Source: Rhizobium sp. SL42 (GTDB lineage Bacteria > Pseudomonadota > Alphaproteobacteria > Rhizobiales > Rhizobiaceae). Taken from it: a stretch of DNA of 64,000 nt. The position numbers and the translations under genes were made by a program. Positions 28,035-37,222 of the stretch are shown here, in pieces (within the stretch, counting starts at the first letter, position 1; each line of letters opens with the position of its first letter). The notes below the pieces were generated by a model. The model saw only the letters and a list, made by a program, of their open reading frames with translations, was not told the DNA's origin and did no database searches. Location of the stretch: assembly GCF_021729845.1 (NCBI RefSeq), contig NZ_CP063397.1:3548001-3612000 (forward strand). The letters are read 5' to 3'.

Positions 28035-28037
28035 GGG

Positions 28038-28412
28038 TTACGGCGTGGTCGGAGCCGCTGCACCACCGCTAGGCGCCGGGGCTGGCGCGGCAGGGGCCGG
28101 AGCCGGTTCAGCAGGTGCAGCCGGAGCTGCATCAGTGGCGGCCGGAGGCGTCGGGGCCTCGGTGCTGGCGGCCGGCGGCGCCGGTGTAGCGGGCGGCGTT
28201 GCTGCCGGTGCCGAACTTTCCGTTGCCGGCATTGTCGTGCTTTCCCGTTCGGTGGTCGATCCGCCGAACAGCATGAAAGCCCCGGCCGCAATGACGGCCA
28301 CAAGCAGTGCAGCAATGGCAACTGCCGTTCCGCTCATGCCGGCATTCTGTGTGACATGCGGCGCTGTCTGCGTGACATGTGGCGGGGTGACGTTTGGACG
28401 TTGGTCCTGCAT
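28038..28412 (-). CDS. Small membrane protein with Ala/Pro-rich tail
   Basis: ATG 28412 follows AAGGAGGAATATCC, giving 124 residues; the longer frame to 28553 has no ribosome site. Residues about 27-48 are a transmembrane helix (GTAVAIAALLVAVIAAGAFM). The remaining 75 residues are almost entirely Ala, Pro, Thr and Ser, with an apparent periplasmic location. A short repeat PHVTQ occurs twice before the helix. Low complexity prevents family assignment. The codon pattern and ribosome site support a real gene. Confidence 0.7.
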   Translation of the reverse strand: MQDQRPNVTPPHVTQTAPHVTQNAGMSGTAVAIAALLVAVIAAGAFMLFGGSTTERESTTMPATESSAPAATPPATPAPPAASTEAPTPPAATDAAPAAPAEPAPAPAAPAPAPSGGAAAPTTP

Positions 28413-28512
28413 GGATATTCCTCCTTGGAAAGCGAGGCCCGTCCCGCCAGTGGCGCGACAAGCCTCGGCTAGAGATATAAACGTGGTCGGGAACTTTGTG
28501 TTCCGTTCTGTC

Positions 28513-28911
28513 TTATTGCACCACGCCGACGACCACATAGGTCTCGGGGTCAACGATCACGCGCTGGTTGTTGACAACGGCATAGGCGTAGGTCGGATCT
28601 TCCGGAACCGGCGTCAGCACAACCTGCTGCGGCAGCGGCTGGCCCACGGCGACCCTCTGCTCGATGACGACGGGCTCAACGGGAACCGGCTGCTGGCGGA
28701 CATAGGTCACGACGGTCGGCGGCGGCGGATCGATTGCCGTGCCGGCGATCGCGCCGACCACGCCACCGACGGCGGCACCGACCGGGCCACCAACGATCGC
28801 ACCGGTTACGGCGCCACCGGCAGCGCCGGTCATAGTACCTTCCTGCGCGAGAGCAGGCGACACAATAGAGCCAAGTACGATAGCACCAAGAGTAAGCATC
28901 TTCGTCTTCAT
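28513..28911 (-). CDS. DUF1236-type periplasmic protein with glycine zipper
   Basis: The 132-residue product starts at ATG 28911 after GGAAAGGATG. It has a signal peptide with cleavage after ALA near residue 22, then a Gly/Ala zipper (about 28-60: repeated GGAVTGAIVGGPVG-type units), a proline-rich linker and a C-terminal domain ending YAVVNNQRVIVDPETYVVVGVV. The C-terminus matches the DUF1236 pattern. Likely located in the periplasm or outer membrane; function unknown. Confidence 0.8.
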   Translation of the reverse strand: MKTKMLTLGAIVLGSIVSPALAQEGTMTGAAGGAVTGAIVGGPVGAAVGGVVGAIAGTAIDPPPPTVVTYVRQQPVPVEPVVIEQRVAVGQPLPQQVVLTPVPEDPTYAYAVVNNQRVIVDPETYVVVGVVQ

Positions 28912-29103
28912 GGCTTCATCCTTTCCGTTTGATTACCATGGACGCTAGAACATCTTGTGATCAAATTTGTTCCGGAAGCGGACACGTGGATTTTAATAGG
29001 AATGCAAATCAGCAACACTTTCGCGTTGCCGCATTTTGTTCCGGACGAATATGGAAATTGACTTCAGAATTGATGTTTATGCATCGATGGGCCGCGCCTT
29101 ATT

Positions 29104-30021
29104 TCAGGGCGCCGGCACCACCGGCACGACCCGGTTGCGTCGAACTTCGTGCAGGATGTGGCCAAACAGCGCCACCAGCACGATCGGTCCGCCGATCAGC
29201 GTTGCCGGAGACGGGACCTCGTTGAGCACGAGCCAGACCCACAAGGGGGTCAGCGGCACTTCGAGCGCCGTCAGGAGGCTGGCATCCGCCGCCGGCAGCC
29301 GCCGGGTAGAGGCGGTATACAAAATCAGGCCCATCGCGTTTTGCACGATGGCAAAGATCACGATCAACTGGAGGTCTGGCGCCGAGACAGCCAGCGGCGC
29401 GGCAAACCAGAACGTGACGAAGGAGCAAAGCCAGGCCGATCCAGCCATCGCGGGCAGCATCGGCACCTCGCGATGCTTGCGCATGACGGTGGCCATCGCG
29501 GCGACCGAAAGCGTCATCACGGCCGCCAGCAGCTTGCCGAAAAGTTCGCTCCCACTGCCAGTGCCGCTGCCGTTGCCGCCATGCCCATCGGTCAGCATCA
29601 CCAGAACGCCGGCCATGGCCACGCCGCTGGCAATCAGCGTCGAACGACTGGGCCGTTCCCCGATGAACACGAAGGCAAACGCGGCGGTGACGAAGGGCAC
29701 CGTCGCATAGATCACCATCGCATCCGCAATCGACGTGTAATACATCGAGCCTATGCCGGAAATCATGCTGGTTGCCGAAAAGATCGTGGCCAGCAGGCTG
29801 GGCCAGCCCATGCGGCGCAGGATGCCCGGCACCCGGCCCCGTTCCAGATAGACAAAAAACAGGAACACGCACGTGCCTGAAAACAGGCCACGCCAGAACA
29901 GCATGGTCATCAGGTCGGTGCCGATATGGCGAATGAACAGGCCGGATGAAGACCAGGCTAGCGCAGAGATCGCCCCGAACACAACGCCGAGGCGGTAGTG
30001 ACGCTGGTCATCGAGTGTCAT
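29104..30021 (-). CDS. EamA/DMT-family transporter
   Basis: The 305-residue product has ten hydrophobic segments in two EamA repeats; SALAWSSSGLFIRHIGTDLM opens the protein and ASLLTALEVPLTPLWVWLVLNE lies near its end. A Gly/Ser-rich loop (about residues 150-160, GGNGSGTGSG) interrupts the middle. It begins 39 bp after the aldehyde dehydrogenase gene on the same strand, after the flavoprotein gene. This suggests a three-gene unit with an exporter for the substrate or product. The ribosome site is weak. Confidence 0.9.
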   Translation of the reverse strand: MTLDDQRHYRLGVVFGAISALAWSSSGLFIRHIGTDLMTMLFWRGLFSGTCVFLFFVYLERGRVPGILRRMGWPSLLATIFSATSMISGIGSMYYTSIADAMVIYATVPFVTAAFAFVFIGERPSRSTLIASGVAMAGVLVMLTDGHGGNGSGTGSGSELFGKLLAAVMTLSVAAMATVMRKHREVPMLPAMAGSAWLCSFVTFWFAAPLAVSAPDLQLIVIFAIVQNAMGLILYTASTRRLPAADASLLTALEVPLTPLWVWLVLNEVPSPATLIGGPIVLVALFGHILHEVRRNRVVPVVPAP

Positions 30022-30060
30022 GGCAAAAGCGCAGACAAGCGCATGGACAACATTGGCACC

Positions 30061-31488
30061 TCAGCCATCCCAGCCGACGATACCCTTGATCTCCAGGAAA
30101 TCATGGATAGCCCAGTCCGCGTATTCCCGCCCGTTGCCTGACTGCTTGTAGCCGCCGAATGGCGCTGACGTATCCCACTCGGGATAGTTCAGGTACACCG
30201 AACCGGCGCGCATCCGGGCAGCAACCTGTCGGGCATGCTCGATATTGCCCGACTGGATATAGGCAGCAAGGCCATAGACCGTGTCATTGGCAATCGTGAT
30301 CGCCTGCTCTTCCGTTTCATAGGGCAGGATCGACAGGACAGGGCCAAAAATCTCCTCGCGCGCAATCGTCATGTCGGGCGAGACATGGCCAAAGATCGTC
30401 GGGCGAACATAGTAGCCACGATTGAGGTTTTCCGGACGGCCGGGACCCCCGGTGACCAGCAGCGCGCCCTCCTCGATGCCCACTTCGATCAGTCGCTGGA
30501 TCTTGTTGAACTGGATTTCGCTGACCACCGGCCCCAGCACCGTATCCTCGGCATGCGGATCGCCGACAATGAATGCCTCGGCCGCATCGCGGGCAAACAA
30601 CAGCGCCTCGTCATGCCGGTCTGCCGGCACCAGCATCCGGGTCGGCGCATCGCAGGACTGGCCGGAATTGCCGAAGCAGCCTTCGACACCCTTGCGCACC
30701 GCCGTCTCGAGGTCGGCATCGGGAAGGATGATATTGGCCGACTTGCCGCCCAGTTCCTGCGCCACGCGCTTGACCGTTTCGGCTGCGGTTTTCGCCACGA
30801 TGATTCCGGCCCGCGTCGAGCCGGTAAACGAAACCATGTCGACATCCGGGTGCCCAGCCATGACCTGGCCGACATCCGGGCCGTTGCCGTTGACCATATT
30901 GAACACGCCCTTCGGCGTTCCGGCAGCCTCCATGACTTCGGCAAAGATGATGCCCGAAATCGGCGCGATTTCCGATGGCTTCAAGACCACGGTGCAGCCG
31001 GCAGCAATTGCCGGTGCCACCTTGCAGACGATCTGGTTGAGCGGCCAGTTCCACGGCGTGATCAGCGCGCAGACGCCGATCGGCTCCTTGACCACCATCG
31101 TCGAGCCGCGCTTTTCGGAAAATTCGAAACGTTCGAAGGCAGCGATCGTCGCCTCCAGATGCGCCCGCCCCGCCCAGGCCTGGCTCTCGCGCGCAAAGGC
31201 AATCGGCGCGCCCATCTCGCGACTGACAGCTGCCGCAATATCCTCGTATCGTTCGTTGTAAATCTCCAGAATGCGCTTGAGCAGCGCCAGCCGCTCGGAA
31301 CGCTCCGTCATCGCAAAGCTCTGAAAGGCCGATTTCGCCGCCGCCACAGCCCGATCGACATCGGCCTTGCTGCCGACGGAAATCTGCGTGAATGGCTCCT
31401 CGGTCGAGGGATCGATCACGTCCAGCAAGGCCGGAACCACCGGGCCAACCCATGCGCCGTCGATATAGAACTTCAAGTGATTGGACAT
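30061..31488 (-). CDS. NAD(P)+-dependent aldehyde dehydrogenase
   Basis: The 475-residue product starts after GGAG at a 5-base spacing. Family residues are clear: PWNWPLNQIVCKVAPAIAAG, the catalytic glutamate in QELGGKSANIILPDADLE, and the catalytic cysteine in GCFGNSGQSC. The enzyme oxidises an aldehyde to a carboxylate in the cytoplasm. It lies 111 bp downstream of an amine-type flavoprotein gene. The pair could oxidise an amine and then the resulting aldehyde, as PuuB and PuuC do in putrescine breakdown. The precise aldehyde is not determinable. Confidence 0.94.
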   Translation of the reverse strand: MSNHLKFYIDGAWVGPVVPALLDVIDPSTEEPFTQISVGSKADVDRAVAAAKSAFQSFAMTERSERLALLKRILEIYNERYEDIAAAVSREMGAPIAFARESQAWAGRAHLEATIAAFERFEFSEKRGSTMVVKEPIGVCALITPWNWPLNQIVCKVAPAIAAGCTVVLKPSEIAPISGIIFAEVMEAAGTPKGVFNMVNGNGPDVGQVMAGHPDVDMVSFTGSTRAGIIVAKTAAETVKRVAQELGGKSANIILPDADLETAVRKGVEGCFGNSGQSCDAPTRMLVPADRHDEALLFARDAAEAFIVGDPHAEDTVLGPVVSEIQFNKIQRLIEVGIEEGALLVTGGPGRPENLNRGYYVRPTIFGHVSPDMTIAREEIFGPVLSILPYETEEQAITIANDTVYGLAAYIQSGNIEHARQVAARMRAGSVYLNYPEWDTSAPFGGYKQSGNGREYADWAIHDFLEIKGIVGWDG

Positions 31489-31599
31489 AGGTGCTCCGGA
31501 GGGGACATGGCAGGCTGGCCTGCACTATTGTCCAAGCCACAACGCTCCGCAAGCGGTCCGCGTCCGCCGCAACGGCAATCCCCAATGCGAATACGAATG

Positions 31600-32883
31600 C
31601 TATCGCTCCAGCCTGTCGAGCATACGCGACCACGCGATCCTGGCGGCCACTCCGACGCGACGAAACCGGTGCAGCGGGATCGGACGGATCGGCGAAATCG
31701 GCAGCGGCAAAAGGCTCGGATCACCATCGGCGATATAGTCGGCAAGCGGTGCGCCAAGCGCGGTCATCAACCCGACGCCGCGCCCCTGACAGCCGGCAAC
31801 CATCAGCAGCCCCGGCTCCGGTTCATGCAGGTGCGGCAGAAAATCGCTGGTCATCGCGACACGGCCGAACCAACGACGCTCGATCGGATGGCCCGCAAGG
31901 ACTGGATAGAGGCGTATCAAAGCACGCTCCTGATGCTGCCAGTCCTCCGCACCTGCCGGCGCCCGCATGGGACCACGCCCGCCTAGCACAAGCCGGTTGT
32001 CCGGGCTCTTGCGGAAATAGACGAGGATGCGGCGGCTGTCGGACACTGCCTGCCCATGCGGCAGGATGATATCGGCAAGGCTGGCAGGCAAGGGTGCCGT
32101 CGCAATCTGGAACGAATGCAGCCAGACAAGGCTTTGGGCCAGGCCGCCGACCAGCGTGTCGGAATAGGCATTGGTCGCAACCAGCACCTTTGCTGCCCGC
32201 ACCTCGCCTCCGCCCTCCGTCGCGACACGCCAGCCGCCGCCATCTCGAAGCAGGCCGGTCACCCGCGTATTGAGGGCAATGCGAACGCCTTGAGCGACGG
32301 CAAGTCGCGCCAGCGCAAAGACGTAGGCAAGCGGATCGATCGTGCCGGCCCTTCGGTCGAGCCAGCCACCCCTGTAACCTTTGGCACCGGTCAGCAAGGC
32401 GATTTCCGCGTGATTGAGCAGAGTTACGTCGGCGCCATGGGCCCGCCATTGCCTGTGGCGCTGGGCCGCCGCCGCCATCGCCGTCTCGCTATGGGCCGCC
32501 TGTATCCAGCCCGTGCGCGTATGAGGCACATCGAGTTTCTCGTTCGAGATCAGGCTGAAGACCGCATCGGCCGTTCCCGCAGAAAATTCGGTCAACCGGG
32601 CGCCCCGTTCGGGCCCAAGCATCGCGACCAGTGCTTCTGGATCAAACTTCATACCCGGGATCACCTGCCCGCCGTTGAGCCCCGAGGCCCCCTCGCCCAG
32701 GCTGGCCGCTTCGATCACCTGAACCGACAGTCCGCGCCGCGCCGCCTGAAGCGCCGCAGAAAGCCCCTGGACACCGGCGCCGACAACGACAAGATCGACG
32801 GCTTGCGTCGTGACCGACCCGAAATCTCCGGCAATTGCTTCGGGCTTCTGCCAGACGGACAGGTTGGCCGGCGGCTCTATCAT
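31600..32883 (-). CDS. FAD-dependent amine/amino-acid oxidoreductase (PuuB/DadA-like)
   Basis: The 427-residue product starts at ATG 32883, after AGGAAACATTTC. It contains the motif DLVVVGAGVQGLSAALQAARRG near residue 30 and a C-terminal DAO segment (GCQGRGVGLMTALGAPLADYI). The N-terminal W-Q and the GLNGGQVIPGMK segment resemble gamma-glutamylputrescine oxidoreductases. Oxidation of an amine would yield an aldehyde for the dehydrogenase encoded downstream. Substrate inference comes from context only. Confidence 0.88.
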   Translation of the reverse strand: MIEPPANLSVWQKPEAIAGDFGSVTTQAVDLVVVGAGVQGLSAALQAARRGLSVQVIEAASLGEGASGLNGGQVIPGMKFDPEALVAMLGPERGARLTEFSAGTADAVFSLISNEKLDVPHTRTGWIQAAHSETAMAAAAQRHRQWRAHGADVTLLNHAEIALLTGAKGYRGGWLDRRAGTIDPLAYVFALARLAVAQGVRIALNTRVTGLLRDGGGWRVATEGGGEVRAAKVLVATNAYSDTLVGGLAQSLVWLHSFQIATAPLPASLADIILPHGQAVSDSRRILVYFRKSPDNRLVLGGRGPMRAPAGAEDWQHQERALIRLYPVLAGHPIERRWFGRVAMTSDFLPHLHEPEPGLLMVAGCQGRGVGLMTALGAPLADYIADGDPSLLPLPISPIRPIPLHRFRRVGVAARIAWSRMLDRLER

Positions 32884-33033
32884 GAAATGTTTCCTGAAAA
32901 TCGACAGCTGAAAACAGGCGTAAATTGGACTTGAAAATGACGAAAATCAACGATGATCGAATAGCACCTGCGCTGTTGTTCCATCGCCGGAACAGCAAGA
33001 AGCGCACGGCGCAGACTGCGAGTAAGGGAAAGA

Positions 33034-33726
33034 CTAGGCCTCATCCGGCAAACGCCAGTCGATAGGCTGCCGGTCGTGCGTAGCCAGATAGGCATTCGCC
33101 TGTGAGAAATGTCGCGATCCGAAAAAGCCGTTATGGGCCGAGAGGGGCGACGGATGCGGCGCCTTCAGCACCAGATGACGATTGCGGTCGACGAAGGCTG
33201 CCTTCTTCTGCGCATAGGCGCCCCAGAGCATGAAGACGACATGTTCACAGTCGTCGTTGACGGCGCGAATGACCGCATCGGTAAACTGCTCCCAGCCCTT
33301 GCCCTGATGCGATGCGGCGCGCGCCTCCTCGACCGTCAGCACGCTGTTGAGCAGCAGAACGCCTTGTCTTGCCCAGCTTTCGAGAAAGCCGTGCCGCGCC
33401 GGCGGAATGTCGAGATCGGTCTTCAGTTCCTTGTAGATGTTGACCAGAGACGGCGGAATGCGCACACCCGGCCGCACGCTGAAGCACAAGCCATGCGCCT
33501 GGCCTTGACCGTGATAGGGGTCTTGTCCGAGGATTACCACGCGAACCTGATCAAGAGGCGTCAGGTCAAGCGCGCGAAAATATTCCGGACCCTTCGGGAA
33601 GATCTTCTTCCCCTGCGCCCGCTCCTTGAGCAGGAAGGCTTTCAACGCCTGCATGTGGGGACTTGAGAACTGCGGCGACAGCACCCGTTTCCAGCTCTCG
33701 TCCAATGTGACGTCCGATTCAGCCAT
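33034..33726 (-). CDS. ung: Uracil-DNA glycosylase
   Basis: The likely start is ATG 33726 (230 residues); an upstream ATG at 33747 preceded by GGGGAT is the alternative. The water-activating motif [22 protein letters not shown] (read as GQDPYH) and the C-terminal [24 protein letters not shown]-intercalation loop define family-1 UNG. It removes uracil from DNA in base excision repair. The gene is alone, downstream of the GMC dehydrogenase genes but divided from them by its own context. Confidence 0.97.
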   Translation of the reverse strand: MAESDVTLDESWKRVLSPQFSSPHMQALKAFLLKERAQGKKIFPKGPEYFRALDLTPLDQVRVVILGQDPYHGQGQAHGLCFSVRPGVRIPPSLVNIYKELKTDLDIPPARHGFLESWARQGVLLLNSVLTVEEARAASHQGKGWEQFTDAVIRAVNDDCEHVVFMLWGAYAQKKAAFVDRNRHLVLKAPHPSPLSAHNGFFGSRHFSQANAYLATHDRQPIDWRLPDEA

Positions 33727-33864
33727 GCAAAATCCTGCCCGTGCCATTTCGATCCCCCTTGATTGGAGGACGCCGGCTCTGTCTGTCAAGCATGGGCCGG
33801 ATTCGTCAACGACGAGATCGAGGGGCAGCGCGCGGGCCGCCCCTCCGGGCTTGACGGGGGGAGG

Positions 33865-35436
33865 TTAGATCGAGCCAGCTGCCATTTCCGAGGCGATGTG
33901 TTCCGCCTGCCGGATGGCCAGGGATACGATGGTCAATGTCGGGTTTTCAGCCGCACCGGTGGTGAACTGGCTGCCGTCCGAGATGAACAGGTTCTTGATA
34001 TCGTGGCTGCGGCCGAACTTGTTGACGACGCCATCCTGCGCTTTCTCGCTCATCCGGTTCGTACCCAGATTGTGGGTGGAGGGGTAAGGCGGCGTCGGGA
34101 AGGTACGCGTCGCGCCGACCGCCTCATAGATCGCCATGCCCTGTTTGAAGGCGTGGTTGCGCATCGCTTCGTCGTTCGGATGGTCGGTGAACCAGACATC
34201 CGGGATCGGCATCCCGTATTTGTCCTTCAACTCGCCATGCAGTTTCACCGCGTTCTGCTCCTGCGGCATGTCCTCGCCGACGATCCACAGACCGGCCATA
34301 TTGGCATACTGGTCCATCGCCGAGGCAAAGGAACGTCCCCAGCCGCCCGGATCGAGGAAGGCGGCCATGAACGGTATGCCGAGCGCCAGCGTCTCCAGTT
34401 CATAGCCGCCGACAAAGCCGCGCGACGGATCATGCTTGGCCTCGTCGCGGACGATGCCGGCCATGGTCGTGCCGCGGTAGAAATGCACCGGCTTCTCGAA
34501 CACGCCGTAGACCGAGCCGGTCGTGTGGCGCATGTAGTTCTTGCCGACCTGGCCGGACGAATTGGCAAGACCATCGGGAAACATCGACGACGCCGAATTG
34601 AGCAGCAGCCGCGGACTCTCGATGGAATTGCCGGCGAGACAGACGATCCGCGCCTTCTGGCTGTGCAGCTTGCCATCCTTGTCGGCGTAGACCACGGCAG
34701 TCACCTTGCCGGTGGCGTCATGTTCGATCTTGACGACATGCGCGTTCGGCCTCACTTCGAGCTTGCCGGTCGTCTCGCCCTTGGGGATTTCCGTGTAGAG
34801 CGTCGACCACTTGGCGCCCCACTTGCACCCCTGGAAACAGAAGCCGGTCTGCTGACAGCTCATCCGGTCGTCGCGATCGGCCGAATTGATCGCCATGTTG
34901 CCGGTGTGACATTCCTTGTAGCCCAGCTTGTCGGCGCCGGCTTTCAGGATCTTGAAATTGTTGTTGCCCGGAAGCCCCTCGATGCCGTTGGTGCGGGTCA
35001 CGCCCATCTTGTCCTCGGCCTTGGCGTAATACGGCTCCAGTTCGGCAAGCGTGATGGGCCAGTCGAGCAGATTGGCGCCTTCGACCTTGCCGTAGTTGGT
35101 CAGGGTCTTGAACTCGTGCTCCTGGAACCGCAACGATGCCCCGGCCCAATGCGTTGTCGTTCCGCCGACGGCCTTGACGATCCAGGCCGGCAGGTTGGGA
35201 AAATCCTTCGACACCTGCCAGCCGCCGCCGGTTGTGCGGTTGTCGAGCCAGGCAAGCTGGGAAAAGCTGTCCCATTCGTCGTTGATGAAGTCTTCGTGTT
35301 CGATGCGTCCGCCCGCTTCGAGAATGACGACGTCGATGCCCTTCTGGGCAAGTTCGTTGCCGAGCGTTCCGCCGCCCGCACCCGAACCGATGATGACGAC
35401 CACAGTGTCGTCGTTGAGATCGTAAGGCGCTGCCAT
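33865..35436 (-). CDS. GMC-family oxidoreductase, large subunit of a membrane-associated dehydrogenase
   Basis: The 523-residue product starts after a GGAGGAAATC-type site. The FAD motif VVVIIGSGAGGGTLGNELAQ sits near the N-terminus, and the GMC C-terminal region holds ENPTLTIVSLAIRQAEHIA and an STHNLGTNRM histidine segment. It resembles the flavoprotein subunit of gluconate/sorbitol-type three-subunit dehydrogenases. The small subunit gene lies 125 bp upstream on the same strand. A cytochrome c subunit gene, the usual third member, is not adjacent. Substrate is probably a sugar acid or polyol; unproven. Confidence 0.92.
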   Translation of the reverse strand: MAAPYDLNDDTVVVIIGSGAGGGTLGNELAQKGIDVVILEAGGRIEHEDFINDEWDSFSQLAWLDNRTTGGGWQVSKDFPNLPAWIVKAVGGTTTHWAGASLRFQEHEFKTLTNYGKVEGANLLDWPITLAELEPYYAKAEDKMGVTRTNGIEGLPGNNNFKILKAGADKLGYKECHTGNMAINSADRDDRMSCQQTGFCFQGCKWGAKWSTLYTEIPKGETTGKLEVRPNAHVVKIEHDATGKVTAVVYADKDGKLHSQKARIVCLAGNSIESPRLLLNSASSMFPDGLANSSGQVGKNYMRHTTGSVYGVFEKPVHFYRGTTMAGIVRDEAKHDPSRGFVGGYELETLALGIPFMAAFLDPGGWGRSFASAMDQYANMAGLWIVGEDMPQEQNAVKLHGELKDKYGMPIPDVWFTDHPNDEAMRNHAFKQGMAIYEAVGATRTFPTPPYPSTHNLGTNRMSEKAQDGVVNKFGRSHDIKNLFISDGSQFTTGAAENPTLTIVSLAIRQAEHIASEMAAGSI

Positions 35437-35561
35437 GATTTCCTCCCAGGAATGTCAATTCTGCATGTCGAGACTGCGCCGCCACTCCCTTCCCATGCGT
35501 GATGGGCCTCCTCGGGTGGCGATGCTGCTTGCAATGCTATCTGCCGCCGCATCCGCGGCCC

Positions 35562-36092
35562 TTAGAGCCACTCGATGTCGTTGAAACCACGCTCGATATA
35601 GCCGCCCTTCGAATAGGACTCGCCCTCGTAGCCGAAGATCGGCCACAGCTCCTTCTGGTTATAGAGGCTGACCACAAGATCGCCGCGGATCGCCTGGAAG
35701 AAGGGTGTCGTTTCGATATCGCGCAGGATGGCAACGCGGTCGTCTTCCCAACCCAGCCCGCGATAGCCGCCGGCGCCCGCCCGCTTGTCGAGATCGGCAA
35801 TGCCGTCTTCGATCAGCGTCTTGTGGGCGTCTTCCTTGGCCGCGCGCTGGTCCTGCCCCTTCACCGCAATCGCGTAGAATCGGTCGGCAAGCTGGTCATG
35901 CGGATAGATGTCGCGGGCGAGCTGGATCAGCGTCGCCATGCTGTCCGGCTTCAGCGCCGTGGTCTCCAGCCCCCAGGCATTCTGCGGGCTGATGACCGCC
36001 GTCCCGCTGATCACCAGCGCCGCGCCGATGCTGCCGCGCTTCAAAAGCTCGCGGCGGGACAGGCCTTTCGTCTTTTCGTACACTGTTACCAC
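35562..36092 (-). CDS. Gluconate 2-dehydrogenase subunit 3-like protein with Tat signal
   Basis: A GTG start at 36092, eight bases after GGAGG, gives 176 residues; the longer frame from 36209 is not supported. A twin-arginine signal (SRRELLKRG then a hydrophobic stretch to about residue 40) precedes the gluconate dehydrogenase subunit-3 domain. The C-terminal segment GYRGLGWEDDRVAILRDIE, then FFQAIRGDLV, is typical of the family. The small subunit escorts the folded flavoprotein partner through the Tat system. It is followed by the GMC large-subunit gene. Confidence 0.88.
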   Translation of the reverse strand: MVTVYEKTKGLSRRELLKRGSIGAALVISGTAVISPQNAWGLETTALKPDSMATLIQLARDIYPHDQLADRFYAIAVKGQDQRAAKEDAHKTLIEDGIADLDKRAGAGGYRGLGWEDDRVAILRDIETTPFFQAIRGDLVVSLYNQKELWPIFGYEGESYSKGGYIERGFNDIEWL

Positions 36093-36227
36093 GTCAGTCT
36101 CCTCCCAAAGTCCTGTGGTTGTCGGCAGGCCGGTTGCTCCGGCCTGCATTGGGCGGCGCGGATAGCCGCGCGACCCCTTGTCGAAATGGTGCCCGGCTCG
36201 GTCCTCCAACCCAGCCGGACAAGGCCG

Positions 36228-36623
36228 TCATTTGTACCGGCCGTGCCGCTGCAAGACCTCGATCTTGTAGCCGTCGGGATCGGTCGCGAAGAAGAAGCGC
36301 GCGAGAAGGGCTCCGTCCCGATTGAAATCGACGATTTTTCCGGGGTTCAGTCCGAGGGCGGTAAACCGCTGATGCTCGCTATCGAGATCGCTGACCGAAA
36401 CGGCAAGGTGGCCGTAACCATCGCCCAGATTGTAGGGTTCCGTCCGCCCCTTGTTGACCGTCAGCTCCAGCTCGAATTCGCTCTCGTCACTGCTGAGATA
36501 GATCAGCGTGAAGGTGTCGAAATCCAGCCTTTCGGCAATCGAAAGCCCGAAAGCCTTTCCGTAGAAATCGACGGACCGCGCTTCATCGAGCACGCGCACC
36601 ATCGAATGGATCATCTTGGCCAA
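36228..36623 (-). CDS. Glyoxalase I/VOC-family protein with a TTG start
   Basis: A TTG at 36623, six bases after AGGAG, gives 131 residues beginning (M)AKMIHSMVRVLDEARS. The next ATG at 36614 lies 15 bases from AGGAG, too far. Metal-ligand-like residues of GloA are in order: H in MIHSMVRV, E in FELELTVNKG, H in YGHLAVSV and E in GYKIEVLQR. Lactoylglutathione lyase isomerises the methylglyoxal-glutathione adduct. The length and residues favour GloA, but VOC-family proteins are hard to tell apart. Confidence 0.85.
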   Translation of the reverse strand: MAKMIHSMVRVLDEARSVDFYGKAFGLSIAERLDFDTFTLIYLSSDESEFELELTVNKGRTEPYNLGDGYGHLAVSVSDLDSEHQRFTALGLNPGKIVDFNRDGALLARFFFATDPDGYKIEVLQRHGRYK

Positions 36624-36843
36624 GTCAAACTCCTGCGTCTGCACCAAATCATGCAATGATCAGAGTGTGCTACCGGGAAGCCCGCTACGGGTAGCAGCCC
36701 ATTACCGCATGGCCGATTTTGCTGGTCCGGGAGCCGAATTCAGCGCCGATCGGACAAGCACTTATGAGAAAGATCGAAATTGACCGCTGTGCATGCCGGT
36801 CGCATACTGGGCGTCAAAACAAGAAACGATGGAGGAAATAGGC

Positions 36844-37152
36844 ATGTGTGAGGTTTTTGCCGGACAGGATCCTGCCCGCTACCGCGCCGTCAACCGATCG
36901 GTGCGCATCGGCGGTCATTCGACCAGCATCCAGATCGAAGCGGCCTTCTGGGATCTCATTGATGAAATCGCCGCCGGCCAGTCGCTGTCGACATCGCGCT
37001 TCCTGTCGACGCTTTACGACGAGGCGCTGGAAATCAACGGCCAGGTCAGCAATTTCGCGTCGCTGCTGCGCACGAGCTGTCTGATCTACCTGATGGGCAA
37101 GGCGCAGCATCCGGAAAGCCCGCCGCAATTTCACATCATCGCGGCCGAATAA
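36844..37152 (+). CDS. Ribbon-helix-helix domain protein
   Basis: ATG 36844 follows GGAGGAAATAGGC and gives 102 residues. The core NRSVRIGGHSTSIQIEAAFWDLIDEIAA (given in parts: a beta strand then two helices) is the ribbon-helix-helix_4 type, with LSTSRFLSTLYDEAL as the second helix. These proteins are often DNA-binding, but this subfamily is uncharacterised. It is divergent from the glyoxalase gene and convergent with dctA. Confidence 0.8.
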   Translation: MCEVFAGQDPARYRAVNRSVRIGGHSTSIQIEAAFWDLIDEIAAGQSLSTSRFLSTLYDEALEINGQVSNFASLLRTSCLIYLMGKAQHPESPPQFHIIAAE

Positions 37153-37184
37153 GAAAAAGCGCGGCCCGGAGAACCGGACCGCGC
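37151..37184 (-). terminator. Terminator of dctA
   Basis: An 11-bp stem with one C-A mismatch (37159-37169 with 37174-37184) and a 4-base loop is followed on the minus strand by CTTTTTCTTATT-like T-rich sequence. It starts 38 bp past the dctA stop and may also act on the ribbon-helix-helix gene. Confidence 0.75.
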
Positions 37185-37222
37185 CTTGATTTCGGCAAAC
37201 CGTCTTGGGTCGGCGCCGAATA

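Noticed and set aside
28038..28412. Apparent tandem Ala/Pro repeats as a DNA repeat array
   Set aside because: The repeats are codon-level low complexity in a coding gene and are not exact DNA repeats.
30235..31986. A 583-codon plus-strand frame over the aldehyde dehydrogenase gene
   Set aside because: Antisense shadow of an enzyme with intact catalytic motifs.
33763..35502. A 579-codon plus-strand frame over the GMC dehydrogenase gene
   Set aside because: Antisense shadow; the minus-strand product has FAD and GMC motifs.
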